Shown here piece after piece: positions 23,278 to 34,956 of a DNA stretch of 64,000 bases. Within the stretch, counting starts at the first letter, position 1. Each line of letters starts with the position of its first letter. A program made the translations under genes and the position numbers. Below the pieces are notes generated by a model, which worked only from the letters and a program-made list of their open reading frames with translations, searched no databases and was not told the DNA's origin. The stretch is taken from the NCBI RefSeq assembly GCF_001653235.2, contig NW_019154044.1, positions 124,001-188,000 on the forward strand. The letters run 5' to 3'. Source of the stretch: Pochonia chlamydosporia 170. Its lineage: Eukaryota > Ascomycota > Sordariomycetes > Hypocreales > Clavicipitaceae.

Positions 23278-24716
23278 GTCCAGACATGCCTTGATTTGTG
23301 TTAGCCTGCAGCAATTTCTGGACTACCATCTTGCTACTCACAGTCTGCAATAAGGTTTGTATCGTGGCAGGTGTATTTCATCAATTACAGCCTCACAAAG
23401 ATGGTCGATATCCCTTATGGACATGCCGAGGTATGTTTTCATAGGGCCGTAGGACAATGCCTTGATACCGCGGCAAAACCCGGCCCTGAACCACAATGCA
23501 ACCTCCTTCTCGTGAGGATCTTTCGACCAGGGACTGAAACAGACTTTAGCCGATGACTCGCGGATATAAGAAAACCCGGCACGAGCAAGTTGCTGTCTCG
23601 TTTGCTCTGATTCCACTCTCATAGACCGACCGTGCTGATCCATAGCGTCCAGCAGCTTGTCTGTCCAGTCGATAAGGGCATTTTTGTATGGGACGTTGCC
23701 ATCATCATATCGTGGCACCCAATCTATTTCTACCTGCTCCAAATATCCCACGTTTGGTTTTAGGTATCTGCAGGAAGGTAAGTAGCTGATAGGTAAGAGA
23801 GGGGGCAAGGACTGCGGTTTTCGAACTCGTATATCTTATGGTACATCTTTTCCCAGCAGCCGACGCTGCCAAAGAGTGCTCGGACATGTATAAGATCCCA
23901 GCCGCCTTTGAGAGTCCCCCAATCACTCTCTATATCAAGCTCTAAGGGGGGTTCCATGGTTGCAGGGATCCTATTCAAGTCAGCGACAACGCCCCCATAC
24001 CATAACGTGGTTGGCCTGCTCACATTTTGGGCTGGATCATGTTGAAGTCTACCCCGAGCACGAATGCCTGTGGCATTGACCTAAATTGAACATGTCAATT
24101 ACTACGCCTCACGATGTGAGTCAGGGCTCAGTTGCTGAACATTTGGAATGCGCTTTTGTTTTTGAGACAGGAGTAATTGCTGAAGAAAATGGTTGACGAA
24201 CTTGGATACATCTATTGGCCAAATTCCTGTTCCCGTGCCCAGATCTAATATTTGCAAATTGGCTCGAGTATCAAGCGGCGCCGAGAACAAGACATCCTGC
24301 TGAACCGTGAGAAAAAATTTGTGAAATATATCCAGGCGTTCAAGTTCTTCCTGTGCCAATTTTTGTTAGCAATATAGTATAGTGGCCTGTACAACGGTTG
24401 GGACGTACCTCGTCAATTGGAAATATGTACTTGCTTCTCTGGAGCTCACTGTCACTTCCGTACCACCTCTCACCAAAGAGCTTATGTACAGGTTTGGTGT
24501 ACGGCGCAATAACTTGATCTAGCTCATCAACACATTAGCTCCAACAATGGACATTTAGGGGCAAAGGCTGGATGTCGGGGGTTCTTCTACTTGCCGCTGT
24601 CATCATGAATGAGACCCATCTGCGCGTTTTCATGCAGCCAAAGCCTCATGTGCAATCCCTGTGCTGGCCAGCTGAAGAGAAGGAAATCTTGTTTCGGATA
24701 ATGCACGGATAAGATA
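23278..24716. repeat. Segmental duplication carrying the methyltransferase, copy 1
   Basis: This segment is about 90% or more similar to 34898-36342 in the same orientation and covers the whole methyltransferase gene, its 5' flank and about 60 bp of 3' flank. The right edge (after GGATAAGATAT) directly abuts the truncated CutC relic. Confidence 0.85.
23338..24527 (-). CDS. LaeA-like SAM-dependent methyltransferase, copy 1
   Basis: Exons are about 24527-24409, 24350-24202, 24080-24024, 23970-23827 and 23767-23338; all four introns restore one frame. The product has a segment ending KYIFPIDE, then EELERLDIFHKFFLTVQQ, SAM motif I ILDLGTGTGIWPIDVS, the following strand FVLGVDFNMIQPKMIP, and GWDLIHVRALFGSV. 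The C-terminal half contains WVPRYDDGNVPYKNAL. This is the pattern of fungal TAM/LaeA-like methyltransferases, several of which influence secondary metabolism. The first exon has no in-frame ATG (a stop lies just upstream), so a further 5' exon is missing or was not found; an ATG at about 24651 (MRLWLHENAQ) could belong to it. Compared with copy 2 this copy lacks 12 nt in exon 1. Its function is uncertain. Confidence 0.75.
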
Positions 24717-24733
24717 TATGAGAACAGCTTTCA

Positions 24734-25432
24734 ATGGAAAGATGTTCGCGAATTTGTGGAGCCATGACACGGTTTGCTCGTTTCAAGAGCATTTGTAATC
24801 AAAATGAAATCGCGTTTACAGGCTCTTATTGGCTTCTAGATACACGCCAAGCATGCAGGTTTGGCCTCGCGTTGGTCAGAAAGCTCAACGCCCCCGGATC
24901 ATATGACCTCAGAGGCACAACACCTCCAGTCTCGGAACTTGCCAAAGTCGCAGCGGAAGTTAAGATCCCTGTTCGAGTCATGATTCGCTCCCGAGGTGCA
25001 CCATGGGACAGATCTTCCGATTTCATCTACACCGAGAAAGAAGTTTCCGAAATGGTCCGTTCGATCCAGGAGTTCAAGGCTACGGGCCTTATGAACCCGT
25101 TTCGCGGCGACGGCTTCGGTCTCCTGCAGCTCACGGACGCCCTAGACCCAACCACGGGGGAGCCGGAAGTCGTCAAAATTGACGAGCAATCTTGCCTTAA
25201 ACTTCTCTAGGCAGCCAAGCCCTTCGGCTGTGTATTCCATCGAGCATTTGACCCCATCGCTGCTACTAAGCGTATCGGCGAAGGTGTGCAAACGCTCATC
25301 AACCTGGGGTTTGAGGGACTTCTCACGGCAGGAGGACGCGGCAATTGCAAGGACAATATTGATCGACTCGGCCACGAATGCCATAGGGAGGCTGGGCGAA
25401 TTCAATTCATCGTAGGTGGCGGACTCTGATCT
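24734..25432 (+). pseudogene. CutC-family copper homeostasis protein relic
   Basis: From about 24880 the plus frame reads KLNAPGSYDLRGTTPPVSEL, IPVRVMIRSRGAPWD, DFIYTEKEVSEMV, then an in-frame TAG at 25208-25210. In the same frame it continues PFGCVFHRAFDPI, LINLGFEGLLTAGG and IQFIVGGGL, then stops at about 25432. The MIRxRG, FHRAFD and LTxGG motifs are diagnostic of CutC TIM-barrel proteins. The N-terminal strand (the ELC-type motif region) is missing, because sequence upstream of about 24860 does not match and the methyltransferase duplication ends at about 24716. One nonsense codon, a premature end and a lost N-terminus make it a pseudogene. Confidence 0.75.
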
Positions 25433-25671
25433 GCCAGCCCCATTTTCCACGTAAGAAATGGTAGTTGAAGCGTTGACCACCCAGTTTGCCATACGCCCAC
25501 CATACAAGTTCCACGCTTCATCGTCATCGCAAGAACTCATACACAAAAAACCCAGCAACCCAGATAAAAATTCACATGAAGACGCGTATCAACACTCAAC
25601 CATTACTAGTCTATTCCACCACACCCATAAATTACACCTCAATCTATATACAGAATCAAACCGTCCAATGA

Positions 25672-28430
25672 CTACACCCGCACAACCTGCTTCACCTTCT
25701 TCTCCCCCGCGTACACAACCCGAAACCTCTCCGACTCAACAACATCATAATCCGCACCAACATCCGGATTCCCAAAAATCTTCAACGCCCTCACAACCAA
25801 AGAATACGTCCCCGCGGCGACAAAACCCCCCTCAGCCAACTGGCCCGTCCACTGCACAGGCCGAACCCCAACAGAGTCCACACTCCGCGGAAGATAAGTC
25901 TTTGGAAACCCAGCGACCTGTCCCACCACAGAGCCATTCGCCTTGACATCCACGCGGAGGAGCGCCGTGCCCATCGAAGGCCGCACGTTAAACACGGGAT
26001 TACTCGTATTTTGCGCACCAGCCGTTCCATTCGGGCTAGGCAGCACGAAGAGATCGTTTGGCTTGACGCGCTTCTTGGTAGCACTGGAGGTGAGGTAGTT
26101 GGCCATCTTGTCCAGGATGGTCACGTTGCGCATGGAGGTCGCGGCGCCGAGGTACGGAATGGAGAGTGAATCAGTCGTGCCGTTGAAAGTAATAAATCCG
26201 CTGTAGATGGGGATTCTGGCGGCTTCTAGACCTAGAGGTGGCGAGGCGGTGATTTTAACAACGGTGGATTTGCCGGGGCTGAGGCGGATGATGCGTTTGC
26301 TGAACTGGATGGAGGCGTATTTGGTGTTTCTGTCCATAAAGGAGCCGGTGTTGATGGTCTGTGGGACGGTCTGGTTATTAGAGAGGGTGTATACTGTTGC
26401 TGCGCCGGTGTGGCCTAGCGTGTATAGTTTGGTGACGTTGCCGGTGTTGCTGATTTGGATCCACGCCGGGGCAAGATGTTCGGTATCGTTGAACGGGATA
26501 CTGCTCACGTTGAGGAGGGTTGTTTCGTGAACGGCATTATAAGCATTAATTAAGCCGGCACCTTGCTGTGCCACGGACGCGAGATACGGAGATGCTGACA
26601 CGCCGTCGTGGAATACATTAGGCATGGATGTAGCTGCGAAGAGTGCCTTGATAGTAGCGGGGGAGACTTTCCCTCGCGCCTCAAGCATAAGGGCTATACA
26701 GCCGGCCATGTAGGGCGTTGCCATGGATGTTCCTGATTCGACAGCGTAGCCTCCCAGTGCGAGAGGGTATGTAGACAGCATGAATCCTCCGGGGGCGGAG
26801 ATGGTTGTCACGGGGAGGAGTTGGTTGCTCGGTCCCCATTCTGTGAAGTCGCTTACTTGGCCGCCAGCTTGTTTGTTAACTTCGTTGCTGTAAATAGTCT
26901 TGGCGTACTTATTGCTGACCATATGGAGAGTAACATTGGATGTTGCAGCGGCAGATATCCATTTCGCTCCCGTGCTGGTGGGCACCATGCCTATACCCAC
27001 GAGGCCAGGCGTCTTGTATTCAAAGGCATCTACGCCGGGACGATCATTGTAGAAGAGTATGTTCTTGACACCCGCTTTGGCGGCGTTGTCCTGCTTGATT
27101 TGGAAATTGCACCCTCCGCGGCGGATGAGGACCATTTTGCGGGAGAGATCTGTTTTGGCTGTCCAGGGTGTGCAGCCATCCCCTACGATAGAGGAGTTCA
27201 GACTCAAAGGGTAGAGTTGGTATGTGCCGTTGGCGAAATCTGACTGTCCGGAGATGGACCAGCCGAATTCACTGGTTGACCCGTTGGCTAGACTATATGT
27301 GCCTCTTGATAGGATCATCGGCGAGTACAAGTTGTTAAAGGAACCGACGCCCGTGCCGGCAGGGTTATCGATGCCGTTGGAGGACAGAAACATGCCTGAC
27401 TGCCCGTTATTTCCGACGGCAACTGTGCAGGGAACGCCGGCTTTGACAATCTTTTCAATGAGGAGGCCCCATGGTTCTGTTGAAGTGTTAGTGTTGTTTG
27501 CAATGAAAAGGACTGGAAGCTGACCTTCTGCCCAGCCGCTGTATAGGCCAAGAGACGCGGTGATTATATCTGCCTTATCTTCAAATGCCCTCTTGAAAGC
27601 TTCAAGAATAATGGCTGTGCTAGAGCCGCCATGGCATTTCATTACCTTGTAGTGGCCAAGAGTTACGTTAGGCGCCACGCCGGTAAAGTTGTACGGATTG
27701 TTGGCCTGCGCGGCAAGGAGGCCAGAAACATGAGTTCCTACATGTGTTAGCTACTGCACTCAAGTTCTCTCATCTGGTTTACTTACCATGACCATCGCAG
27801 TTGTCGTACGGATCTTCCGTCTTGTCAACCAGATTATACCCAAACTCTACTCGACATCCTTTGCCGAAGCACCCTCCCAGCGCAGGATGTTTGTAGTCAA
27901 TGCCAGAATCTACAACCGCAACACGAAGCCCGGTCCCGAAATATCCCTGCTTGTGCAGTTTATCCACGCCCGTCATGACATGCGGGTAGTAGACATCTTG
28001 GGGGGTTGCCCGCTTCCCCAGCTGGGCCTCACGCTCGAAAAGTCCATCGCCAACGGTGGAAACCTGTCGTTGAGGGCGGTGGAGTTCACGAACGGGCGAG
28101 ATGCTCTTCACGATGGACATGGATGAGATTCTTTTGACGGTGGCGGCTTCATGCGTGTCTTCAGAGAGGCTGAATGAGCCGCCGTGGAAGAGGGAAAAGG
28201 ATAAATCGCGGTCGAGCTTGATGGCGATGCCATTGCGATTTAAGTTGGTGACGAACTTGTCGGCAGACTAGAGCTTGTTAGTAGGTTTCAAGCTCTTTTG
28301 AGGGGGATTTACATACGGTTTGAGAATCAGATAATTCGATAATGTAACTCCTGGGAATTCTCTCTCCATGGCCAGCTAGAGCCAGCGGCAGGGCCAAAAG
28401 GCTACACAGCCAGAATCGCAAGGAAACCAT
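25672..28430 (-). CDS. Secreted subtilisin-like serine protease (S8A, PA-domain type)
   Basis: Three exons, 28430-28317, 28267-27787 and 27737-25672, give about 886 residues in one frame (introns 49 nt each, GTATGT/GTAAGT donors, CTAG/GTAG acceptors). Residues 1-20 are a signal peptide (MVSLRFWLCSLLALPLALAG), followed by an I9-like propeptide (SYIIELSD). The catalytic triad is complete: Asp in VAVVDSGIDYKHPALGG, His in CDGHGTHVSG and Ser in ESGTSMATPYMAG. A protease-associated domain is inserted between His and Ser (about 26950-27250), and an Fn3-like C-terminal region follows the Ser box. This domain order and length match fungal extracellular subtilases of the minor-extracellular-protease type. 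It would degrade protein outside the cell, for example for nutrition or host invasion. It is the best-preserved gene in this half of the window. Confidence 0.95.
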
Positions 28431-29151
28431 GGCAGAATTGCAGACAGATTACTCCGTACAGACTCATAAGGAAGGAAAAGTAAACATTGGAAATCTGACG
28501 ATATTGTATTAAAATAAATTGGCTCAAAATCACAAGCAACCTTCGCGCTAACTCTTTTTCCTCCCTAGTACCGTAGATGGACTTTTTAGACAGCGCAGCC
28601 CACAGCTAAGTTTCATGGTGTGCTTTTGAGGTCCGTTGATGGGAAGTAGCCTGCCAATGGGTGGTGGTTGTGGTGATGCCGATCGTCTTGATTGGGATAA
28701 GCTCAGGGCGAAAAGGAAATGCAGTCCCCATTGAGGCGTTCGGATCGGCCTTTTCAGGGTCGTGGCGTTGAATGCCGGAGCTGAGAGTTGACTCGGTATT
28801 GGGGTAAGATCTGCAAGAGGTGACTGTTAGGGTTGTTGGGGGTCTGGGATGCGATGTCATTTTGTTTTTGGGAGGAGATTGTGGTGGGTCATTTGGTGAC
28901 CAAGTTCAGGGAACTCATCCATTTGCATGCGTGGTTGGTATTTTCCATTCTGCTCTTGTGTCCGAGGAGACGGGCGGCGGTAATCTAGGCGTGTTAGTCT
29001 AAACCATGACTCTTTCACGAATCCTGTTCAAAATAGACCAGAAGCGCAGGGGCAGCTTACGGCGCAATAACTTGATCTACACCCTTTCCTCACCACTCGA
29101 AGTCATAATCAAAACCGAGGTGTACAGAATTCTGCTCGACCTCCACAAGAG
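28431..29151. other. Subtilase upstream region; no firm gene
   Basis: The subtilase promoter lies here. A reverse ORF of 84 codons (28606-28860) is Thr/Ser/Pro-rich and could be a detached tail of a membrane protein, but there is no firm support. At 29058-29078 a 21-bp string (TACGGCGCAATAACTTGATCT) is identical to part of exon 1 of both methyltransferase copies. Confidence 0.4.
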
Positions 29152-29595
29152 ATGAACGAGCGGTTGTATCTGGAGAAACGAGGCTTCCGTGCTAAGCAAA
29201 TTGCACAGAACAGCATTGATGGCCGGAAAAAAAGCGAAATGTCATTCGACGAGCCTGACCATATAAGGTCGAAAGACGCAGAACGCCCATCCACCTTCCT
29301 CGCTTCAATCAAGACATGGAGAAAGACGGCAGGAACGCACCACCCCGGTGAAGCTTACTTCCGAGTTGAAAGATTGACGGATGTTAAACAAGATGCAAAG
29401 GGTCACATAAAGATCAAAACCCACTGGACTCCGATTTGGGTGCCTATCCAGGATCTCAGAGGGCAGGAGTCGTATGAGGCAGCCAGAGAACTAATTGTCC
29501 AAAAGTTCGGTGAAGATGTATGGACCAAGACATCAGAAGGGTGGAATGCTACGGAGCCATTTGTGGAAGATCGGATTGAGTACGTTGCAGATTAG
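29152..29595 (+). CDS. Small protein with the WxPxW chromo-like module
   Basis: This is a single ORF of 147 residues from the ATG at 29152. The N-terminal half is basic and polar (KRGFRAKQIAQNS). The C-terminal half (about 88-140) is a module reading YFRVERLTDVKQDAKGHIKI, then THWTPIWVPIQDLRG, YEAARELIVQKFGEDVW. The same module occurs in genes at 56173 and 57320 and as fragments at 11935 and 34310. The basic strand, Trp-rich core and following helix recall a chromo-like fold (LVKW..TWEP..NL), but I cannot name a Pfam family. The function is unknown. Confidence 0.55.
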   Translation: MNERLYLEKRGFRAKQIAQNSIDGRKKSEMSFDEPDHIRSKDAERPSTFLASIKTWRKTAGTHHPGEAYFRVERLTDVKQDAKGHIKIKTHWTPIWVPIQDLRGQESYEAARELIVQKFGEDVWTKTSEGWNATEPFVEDRIEYVAD

Positions 29596-31414
29596 GTTGC
29601 CTGGACGTCTCATGTAACTCTGCGCCCGCGGTGCAAGCCTCGGTTCTAAATTTTAGTGTCTACTGTGCTAGTATTTTCATACTAGAACCAAAATATACAT
29701 CCACTCTCTACATGACAACAAAGAGGGCAATCTCCACGTCTAGAACAATATTAAAGTGCGTAATTGCTAGCAGTCTTGCCAATATCCATTGCGCTCCAAA
29801 TTGGGTGCCTATCCATGTTCGCGGCGACGTCTGAGCTCAGTCCGTTTCCATCAAGATGGTTAAAGCTACAAGGACAGCATGCTTGAAAGTCTCACTACCA
29901 GGCAGCGAGGCGTGGTTTCAATGTGTTGGTACTGCATTCAATTCCGCTGCATGATCCACTACGGACGAAGCATGGCCAATATTCACCGAGAAGGGTAAGA
30001 AGCTGATGCGTGGCGACACCAGTGCAGTGAGATTGAGATTGTCGGTTTGCTGAACTGTAGAAACGAATGGCACGCTTGAGCGACGCGAAGAGTGTCCCTA
30101 GACCTCTTGGTAAATTTACTTCCTTTGTTTCAAAATATTCGCGACTGGCACAATTTCGGGAGGAAAACAGCCCCATTGTTATAGATTGAGCTTTTCAGGA
30201 GATTGTACGTCATGATCCAAAGGCTTCAATTCGTATACACTATCACCATTATTCCAACAGCTCAGTGTGTAGCTCTGTGTGCGAGTGATCGGTCGATTGT
30301 CTTGCAAGATGTTTGGCGTTCGCCGAGGCTTTTCAATTGATTGGAACAAAAGTTCTGAATGGTTCGGGCTGTTGAGATCCATTCCGGTAGGCTTGGTGTT
30401 CAAAGGAACTTATGAAGGATGAGGAATTGAAGAACGTGGAGAAGAGCAGCGTGCTACCTTTTTATACTTCCGTCTTCACCTTGAAACGAGCTCTTAGGTC
30501 AGCAGACGACCGCTTCTGCGGCCTCTCTTTTGTACAGATTCTCAAGATCAAGTCACGAGGTCACGTTTCGGGTCATGAACGCCTAACGCCATTTTTGGAT
30601 ATAAATAACTACCCATGGGCTGCCTGTTTTGTGACCAGGACTCCAAAATACCTGGGATGCCAACGAACTTATCGTTGACCCAGGGGTAGGGAAGTCGGGC
30701 TGCTACTGATGATGCTGCTGAGTTTGACTTTTCCTTCTTGCTCTCCTTCTTGGGGTCAGGAAAGATACATCGCGAGATACATCGTGACGTACCTCGACAA
30801 AAGCAGTATAGCTTTTATTTTTATTAGCCAGTCGCCAAAGACACAAATAGCCAATTGGATGCTTAGGGACAGCCTTATATATTCCAGCTTAAAGAGGCAG
30901 AGCGGGAAGCTGCAGTCTGCGGTGTAACTTGCTTGCCCTGCGTTTAACTTCGTCTTCTCTTAAGGAAACCGGAGCTTTCCGTAATTCGCTTCTATACTAG
31001 TTGATTGTGGTTATAAGAACGTGGGACCCAAGACGAAATGTCGTGCCTGGAAGTATGACCACCATATCCTGTGTACCAGCGCTAACAAAACTGTTCTCTG
31101 AACAACGCTCCCCTATTCCCGCCAGCAAATTCGGCACCTCCTCATGTGTCATTGGAGTTATTATGGCAAAAATTATTTAAATATGTGCAGTAACAGAAAG
31201 TTAAGGTCCGTTTGAGTCCTAAAAAAGTGAACAGCGAAAGCCTAGAATTGGTTCACCCTGTACAATGTTGCCCCACCTGGGATTAGTGTTGTGTCTTGAT
31301 GCAGTAATGTTGGCGTCATAGACAGGCCAAGCCTCCATTTCTGTACCCTCCCTTGAGGAGCAATAAATCACCACCTGGACAGGAGGAATAATCCTATGTT
31401 ATACCTCCACGAAG
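29596..31414. other. No gene recognised
   Basis: ORFs are short and unconvincing. A 36-bp string (TTATAGATTGAGCTTTTCAG onward) at 30180-30215 recurs at 33744-33779 with one mismatch, and GGGTGCCTATCCA at 29803 repeats part of the upstream gene's module (29437). Confidence 0.5.
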
Positions 31415-32158
31415 ATGCCCGGCCAGCCGTCTCACAGTAACTATCGACCAATTCTGCCGTCAACGACAGGTAACCATGCGGTTCAAGAGCTAGACCTTAG
31501 TGAACGTCAACGGCCAGTTATCGCAGCTTGCGAAGCTTGCAGAAAGCGCAAGGTCAAGGTTAACATCGCCACAATCGAACATCTAGCAAGTCACGGCATG
31601 TCTCTAATAATGCTTTAGTGCGATGGTGTACGACCGCAATGTTCTCCGTGCTTATCACGAGGGCGAAGCTGTGAATACGCTACCCAACCAGCAGAGTCAA
31701 GGTTGTCAGCTATGAGACGCGCCAAAGCAGAAGCAGAACAACAGTTGCAAGAAATCCGTGCCTCCTATGATGTACTTCTCCAGGTTGTCAACGGCCTTAT
31801 GTGTCGTGACGGTGCTACAGCCCTCAATGTGCTACGACAACTTCGGCAAGGCATTAGCCCCAACCAAGTCGGACAAAACAGTGAGGAGGGCAAGTCAATG
31901 CTGCCAACAAATCAACCCGTCATTGTTACTATGAAAAGTAGAACAGGCAACACCTACGATACACAAAATCAGCAACCGGCCCACATGCTACCACCTATAG
32001 CCCAATGGTACGATGACGACCCTGAAGCATATGGGGAACTGTTCTTGTACCTGAAGTCCACTACGCAGGAAGAAGGAGTCGAGGTACTCCGCAGAGTACG
32101 ACAGGGACAGGATATCTCAGACATACTGTTTCTTGCCAACAACGGCAATATACGATAG
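31415..32158 (+). CDS. Zn(II)2Cys6 transcription factor, short form
   Basis: Two exons, 31415-31558 and 31619-32158, flank a 60-nt intron (GTTAAC donor, TTTAG acceptor) placed inside the zinc cluster after VK, a common intron position in this family. The product is 227 residues. The cluster is complete: CEACRKRKVKCDGVRPQC followed by SPCLSRGRSC, spacing C-x2-C-x6-C-x6-C-x2-C-x6-C. A predicted helix follows (AEAEQQLQEIRASYDVLLQV). The usual large fungal_trans domain is absent; the ORF stops after an acidic region containing two LRQLRQG/LRRVRQG-like repeats. It may be a truncated regulator, or an extra intron may lead to a further exon that I could not identify. The likely role is DNA binding in the nucleus. 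Confidence 0.75.
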
Positions 32159-32319
32159 CGTCAGCCCAGAAAGCAGAGTGTGATATCAGAGACAAAGTGT
32201 GCCTGTCGTTATTGCGGTTTGGTAAGTGTATAGTCTGCATTGGAACATATCGATCCATGTAGTGTGACAGTACTGATGATTTGCTCCAGATGTTGGTCTA
32301 TCTTCCGTGGTATCTGGTC

Positions 32320-33227
32320 TCAGCCTTTCTCATGACTCTCGGAAACTTTACAAAATGTGTCCCGCAGAAGCTCTGCTTCATACATTATGGTTACGGCCTG
32401 TGCGGTTGATAAAATAGGGCGGCCACGAGAATCTTTTAGCAACCTATAAGCCTCGTCCAGAAATCGATGTCCTAATTCTTGACCGCTGGTAGTGCCTATG
32501 ACTAAATCCGCAGACAAATACTATTTTTGTTAGCTGGGCACATGTATAAGTACGTTATGCACTCACACATTGGCGAGCACAAATTGCATTGAACAGCAGG
32601 GGAGAGTATGATGTTCCGTGTGCTTGGCTATTGTCTTGCATCTCTCTAATAAATGCGTCATAGTTTATATCCGGCAAGCTGAGTACTCTATTTTGATTGA
32701 AGTATTGATGTATCAAAAGAATGGATACGTCGTCATTCGGTATGAGTTCGGCCGAAGAGGTTGCCAGTTGGGGACAATGGGTTTGCGACGCGGAACTGAG
32801 ATCTTCGGCTGGGTTGCAACCCGACCGGATGTGATCGACAAGATCGTATGCTTCCTGTTGGGTTTTGCAGTGTATGGAGCTGATGAGTCGCCTTAATGCG
32901 TCTAATTCTGCTTCTTGTAGGGTGCATTTCCTCTTTAACGCATCGGCTCGTGTTTCTCCTGCATTTGCAATATATGTACAGTCAATTTTACGACGGAGGC
33001 AACGTATACATGCCGGTCGTTTGCCGTCGCACTGATACTTAGCTTCACTCCTTCTACTGCAGCATCGAGACACTTACCTTACACTTTTGGCGACGACAAG
33101 ACTCGCATGCGGCGCTTGTCGCGCATCGACGAGCCTGTGTGTCCCTCTCTATTTCCTCAATAGATGATCCTTCGACTGGCCCGCCAGGGGGCTTTCCCGG
33201 AAGTAAGGGCCGATATCTTGGTTCCAT
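32320..33227 (-). CDS. Zn(II)2Cys6 transcription factor, better-preserved copy, truncated
   Basis: Exons 33227-33078, 33031-32567 and 32520-32320 join in one frame to give 271 residues. The zinc cluster is intact (CESCRRQKCKCDGKRPAC, then IRCLRRKIDC). A segment LQEAELDALRRLISSI and the start of the middle homology region (LPDINYDAFIREM, LLFNAICARQC, ELGHRFLDEAYRLL) follow. The ATG at 33227 begins MEPRYRPLLPGKPPGG. The protein ends at VSESHEKG, well short of the 500 or more residues normal for such regulators, so the 3' part is probably missing. It is the parent-like copy of the relic at 10527-11397. It is convergent with the regulator at 31415. Confidence 0.7.
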
Positions 33228-33327
33228 TGCGTAGCTTGTGCGAGGCAAACGTAGAGTATCCGTGATCTGAGCAATCTGACCCCGCCCGCACGGCAACTCA
33301 TAGGTGAACTGCCGATGATTAGGCCTC
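32458..33327. repeat. Segmental duplication of the Zn2Cys6 gene, copy 2
   Basis: This segment matches 10527-11397 in the same orientation with about 10% or less divergence. The left breakpoint is inside exon 3 (around TTTCTGGA) and the right breakpoint lies about 100 bp upstream of the ATG. Confidence 0.8.
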
Positions 33328-34309
33328 TTATGTGATGTCGAGAACGGCCTAACCCTTCGGATTGGCACCTCGGAATACGGCTAATGTGCCGAACTGAATG
33401 GTTTTTCCGCTCACTGCAATCAGAGCTAGTGGATACAGCGCCACGAATGTAACTGGGATCTGCGATCATTGTGCCATTGAAGCCAATGACCATGAGTCAC
33501 TCCACCCACGAGTGTGAGCATACAAGACCAACGGAGATGTAAAAAACTACTGTCTGACGGATGAGCATATTTGAGACGAATTCTTCGCCAGTGGCAGTGG
33601 CAGTGGAAATTAGGGCGCTACTAAACGGGTCTCAGGTCCATCAGGATGTTAAAGTTAATGGCGACACTTCAGTTCTATTGCTAAGCGCCGATCAGAAGCT
33701 TCCGGCAGACGGCTAAGTCCTGCCCTTTTTCTCTTCCTCCTTGTTATAGATTGAGCTTTCCAGGAGATTGTACGTCATGCGGTTGCATTCAATTACAATA
33801 CCGATTCAAGTCCATTCCCTAGAGCGTTATAGTTCTTTGCGTCCGATGCACCCTAGCTGTTGCATACCCTAGCTGTATGGATGAGTCTTGTGAAACTGTT
33901 TGCCTTGGCCCAGCTCTTGTCCTTTAACGATCCGTTAAAGACTACATCCTTGCCCAGAATCTCCCTACTACATCTCCTTCCAAACAGGAGCGTACTCGAT
34001 ATCTGGTTCAGCAGAATCACCACCTGCCCATTTTTGGAGGCTAAAGCTCACGGGCATGTATTTGGTGGTGTCCCGCATCGGGTTGACGATTTCATTCATC
34101 GCTGACACTCTAGTCAGGTGTCCAGTGTTGACAACTAATTGAGTCCCAATTTCAGCATCTGCTGCATGAAAAGATATTGCAGGCAACTTTGCGGAACCGT
34201 TCTCTGAGGAGGCATCGACCATATTAGGCGCAGCTTCTTCCTGTTGGATTGGTTCAGGCTGGAGCTTCTAGTCTTAGAAGTACGGAATTCGATCAGGTGA
34301 TGATTCTGT
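33328..34309. other. No gene recognised
   Basis: Upstream region of the Zn2Cys6 gene. A reverse ORF at 33968-34222 (84 codons) has no recognised relatives. The 36-bp dispersed string shared with 30180 is at 33744-33779. Confidence 0.45.
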
Positions 34310-34380
34310 TGAACCAGATATCAAGTACGCCAAGTTGGTTTCCAGCGACTCTGAACGGCCGGAATCTTCACTTGCGTGGC
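34310..34380 (-). pseudogene. Degenerate fragment of the WKPTW/chromo-like module
   Basis: The reverse frame reads VKIPAVQSRWKPTWRT and then a stop. Nucleotide string CCAAGTTGGTTTCCA is shared with the fragment near 12030. It is too short to be functional. Confidence 0.4.
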
Positions 34381-34956
34381 GGGGATGTATCGATCATTCC
34401 TTGGACTGCCTGTTACCCCCGACGATCCTGATAAGGCCAGAGAACTTAAAACAAGTACCGGTGTTCCTGGCTCCGAGTCTATACTGTGGACCTTTTCTCA
34501 ATAGTATTGGATTAATGTTGACTGGCCCTGTCCTCCAATGCACCTTCGTCTGGTGGGGTTCTGTTGCGAATGATCAAAACGACGACGTACCCTTCTGAGT
34601 CAGTATGAGCTTTCTGGCGAGACATCCGATCATCACACTTCGCTTACAATCAACAGTCCAATTGCTACTCATACACTTGACCTCGTATACCCGGATTCCG
34701 TGGTCGAAAATGCCTCAAGTACTCACAGACTCTCCCCCAAATATATTGTTCCTGTAACCTTATAGGCAGTTCAGACTCCAGGGCGTGGCATGGCACTAGA
34801 GCTGACGACTTCCTTGGGAATGATTTGACGAGGCAAGGTATGCAAAAGCTGTTGCAAAGCCCGTCGTTACGCACGCCGCCGGCTGGCGATTAACTAGGCC
34901 GCCTCGCTATCCAGGCGTGCCTTGATTTGTGTTAGCCTGCGACAATTTCTAGACTC

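Noticed and set aside
25791..26084. ORFs on both strands inside the subtilase gene
   Set aside because: They overlap the intact S8 protease frame and show no independent motif.
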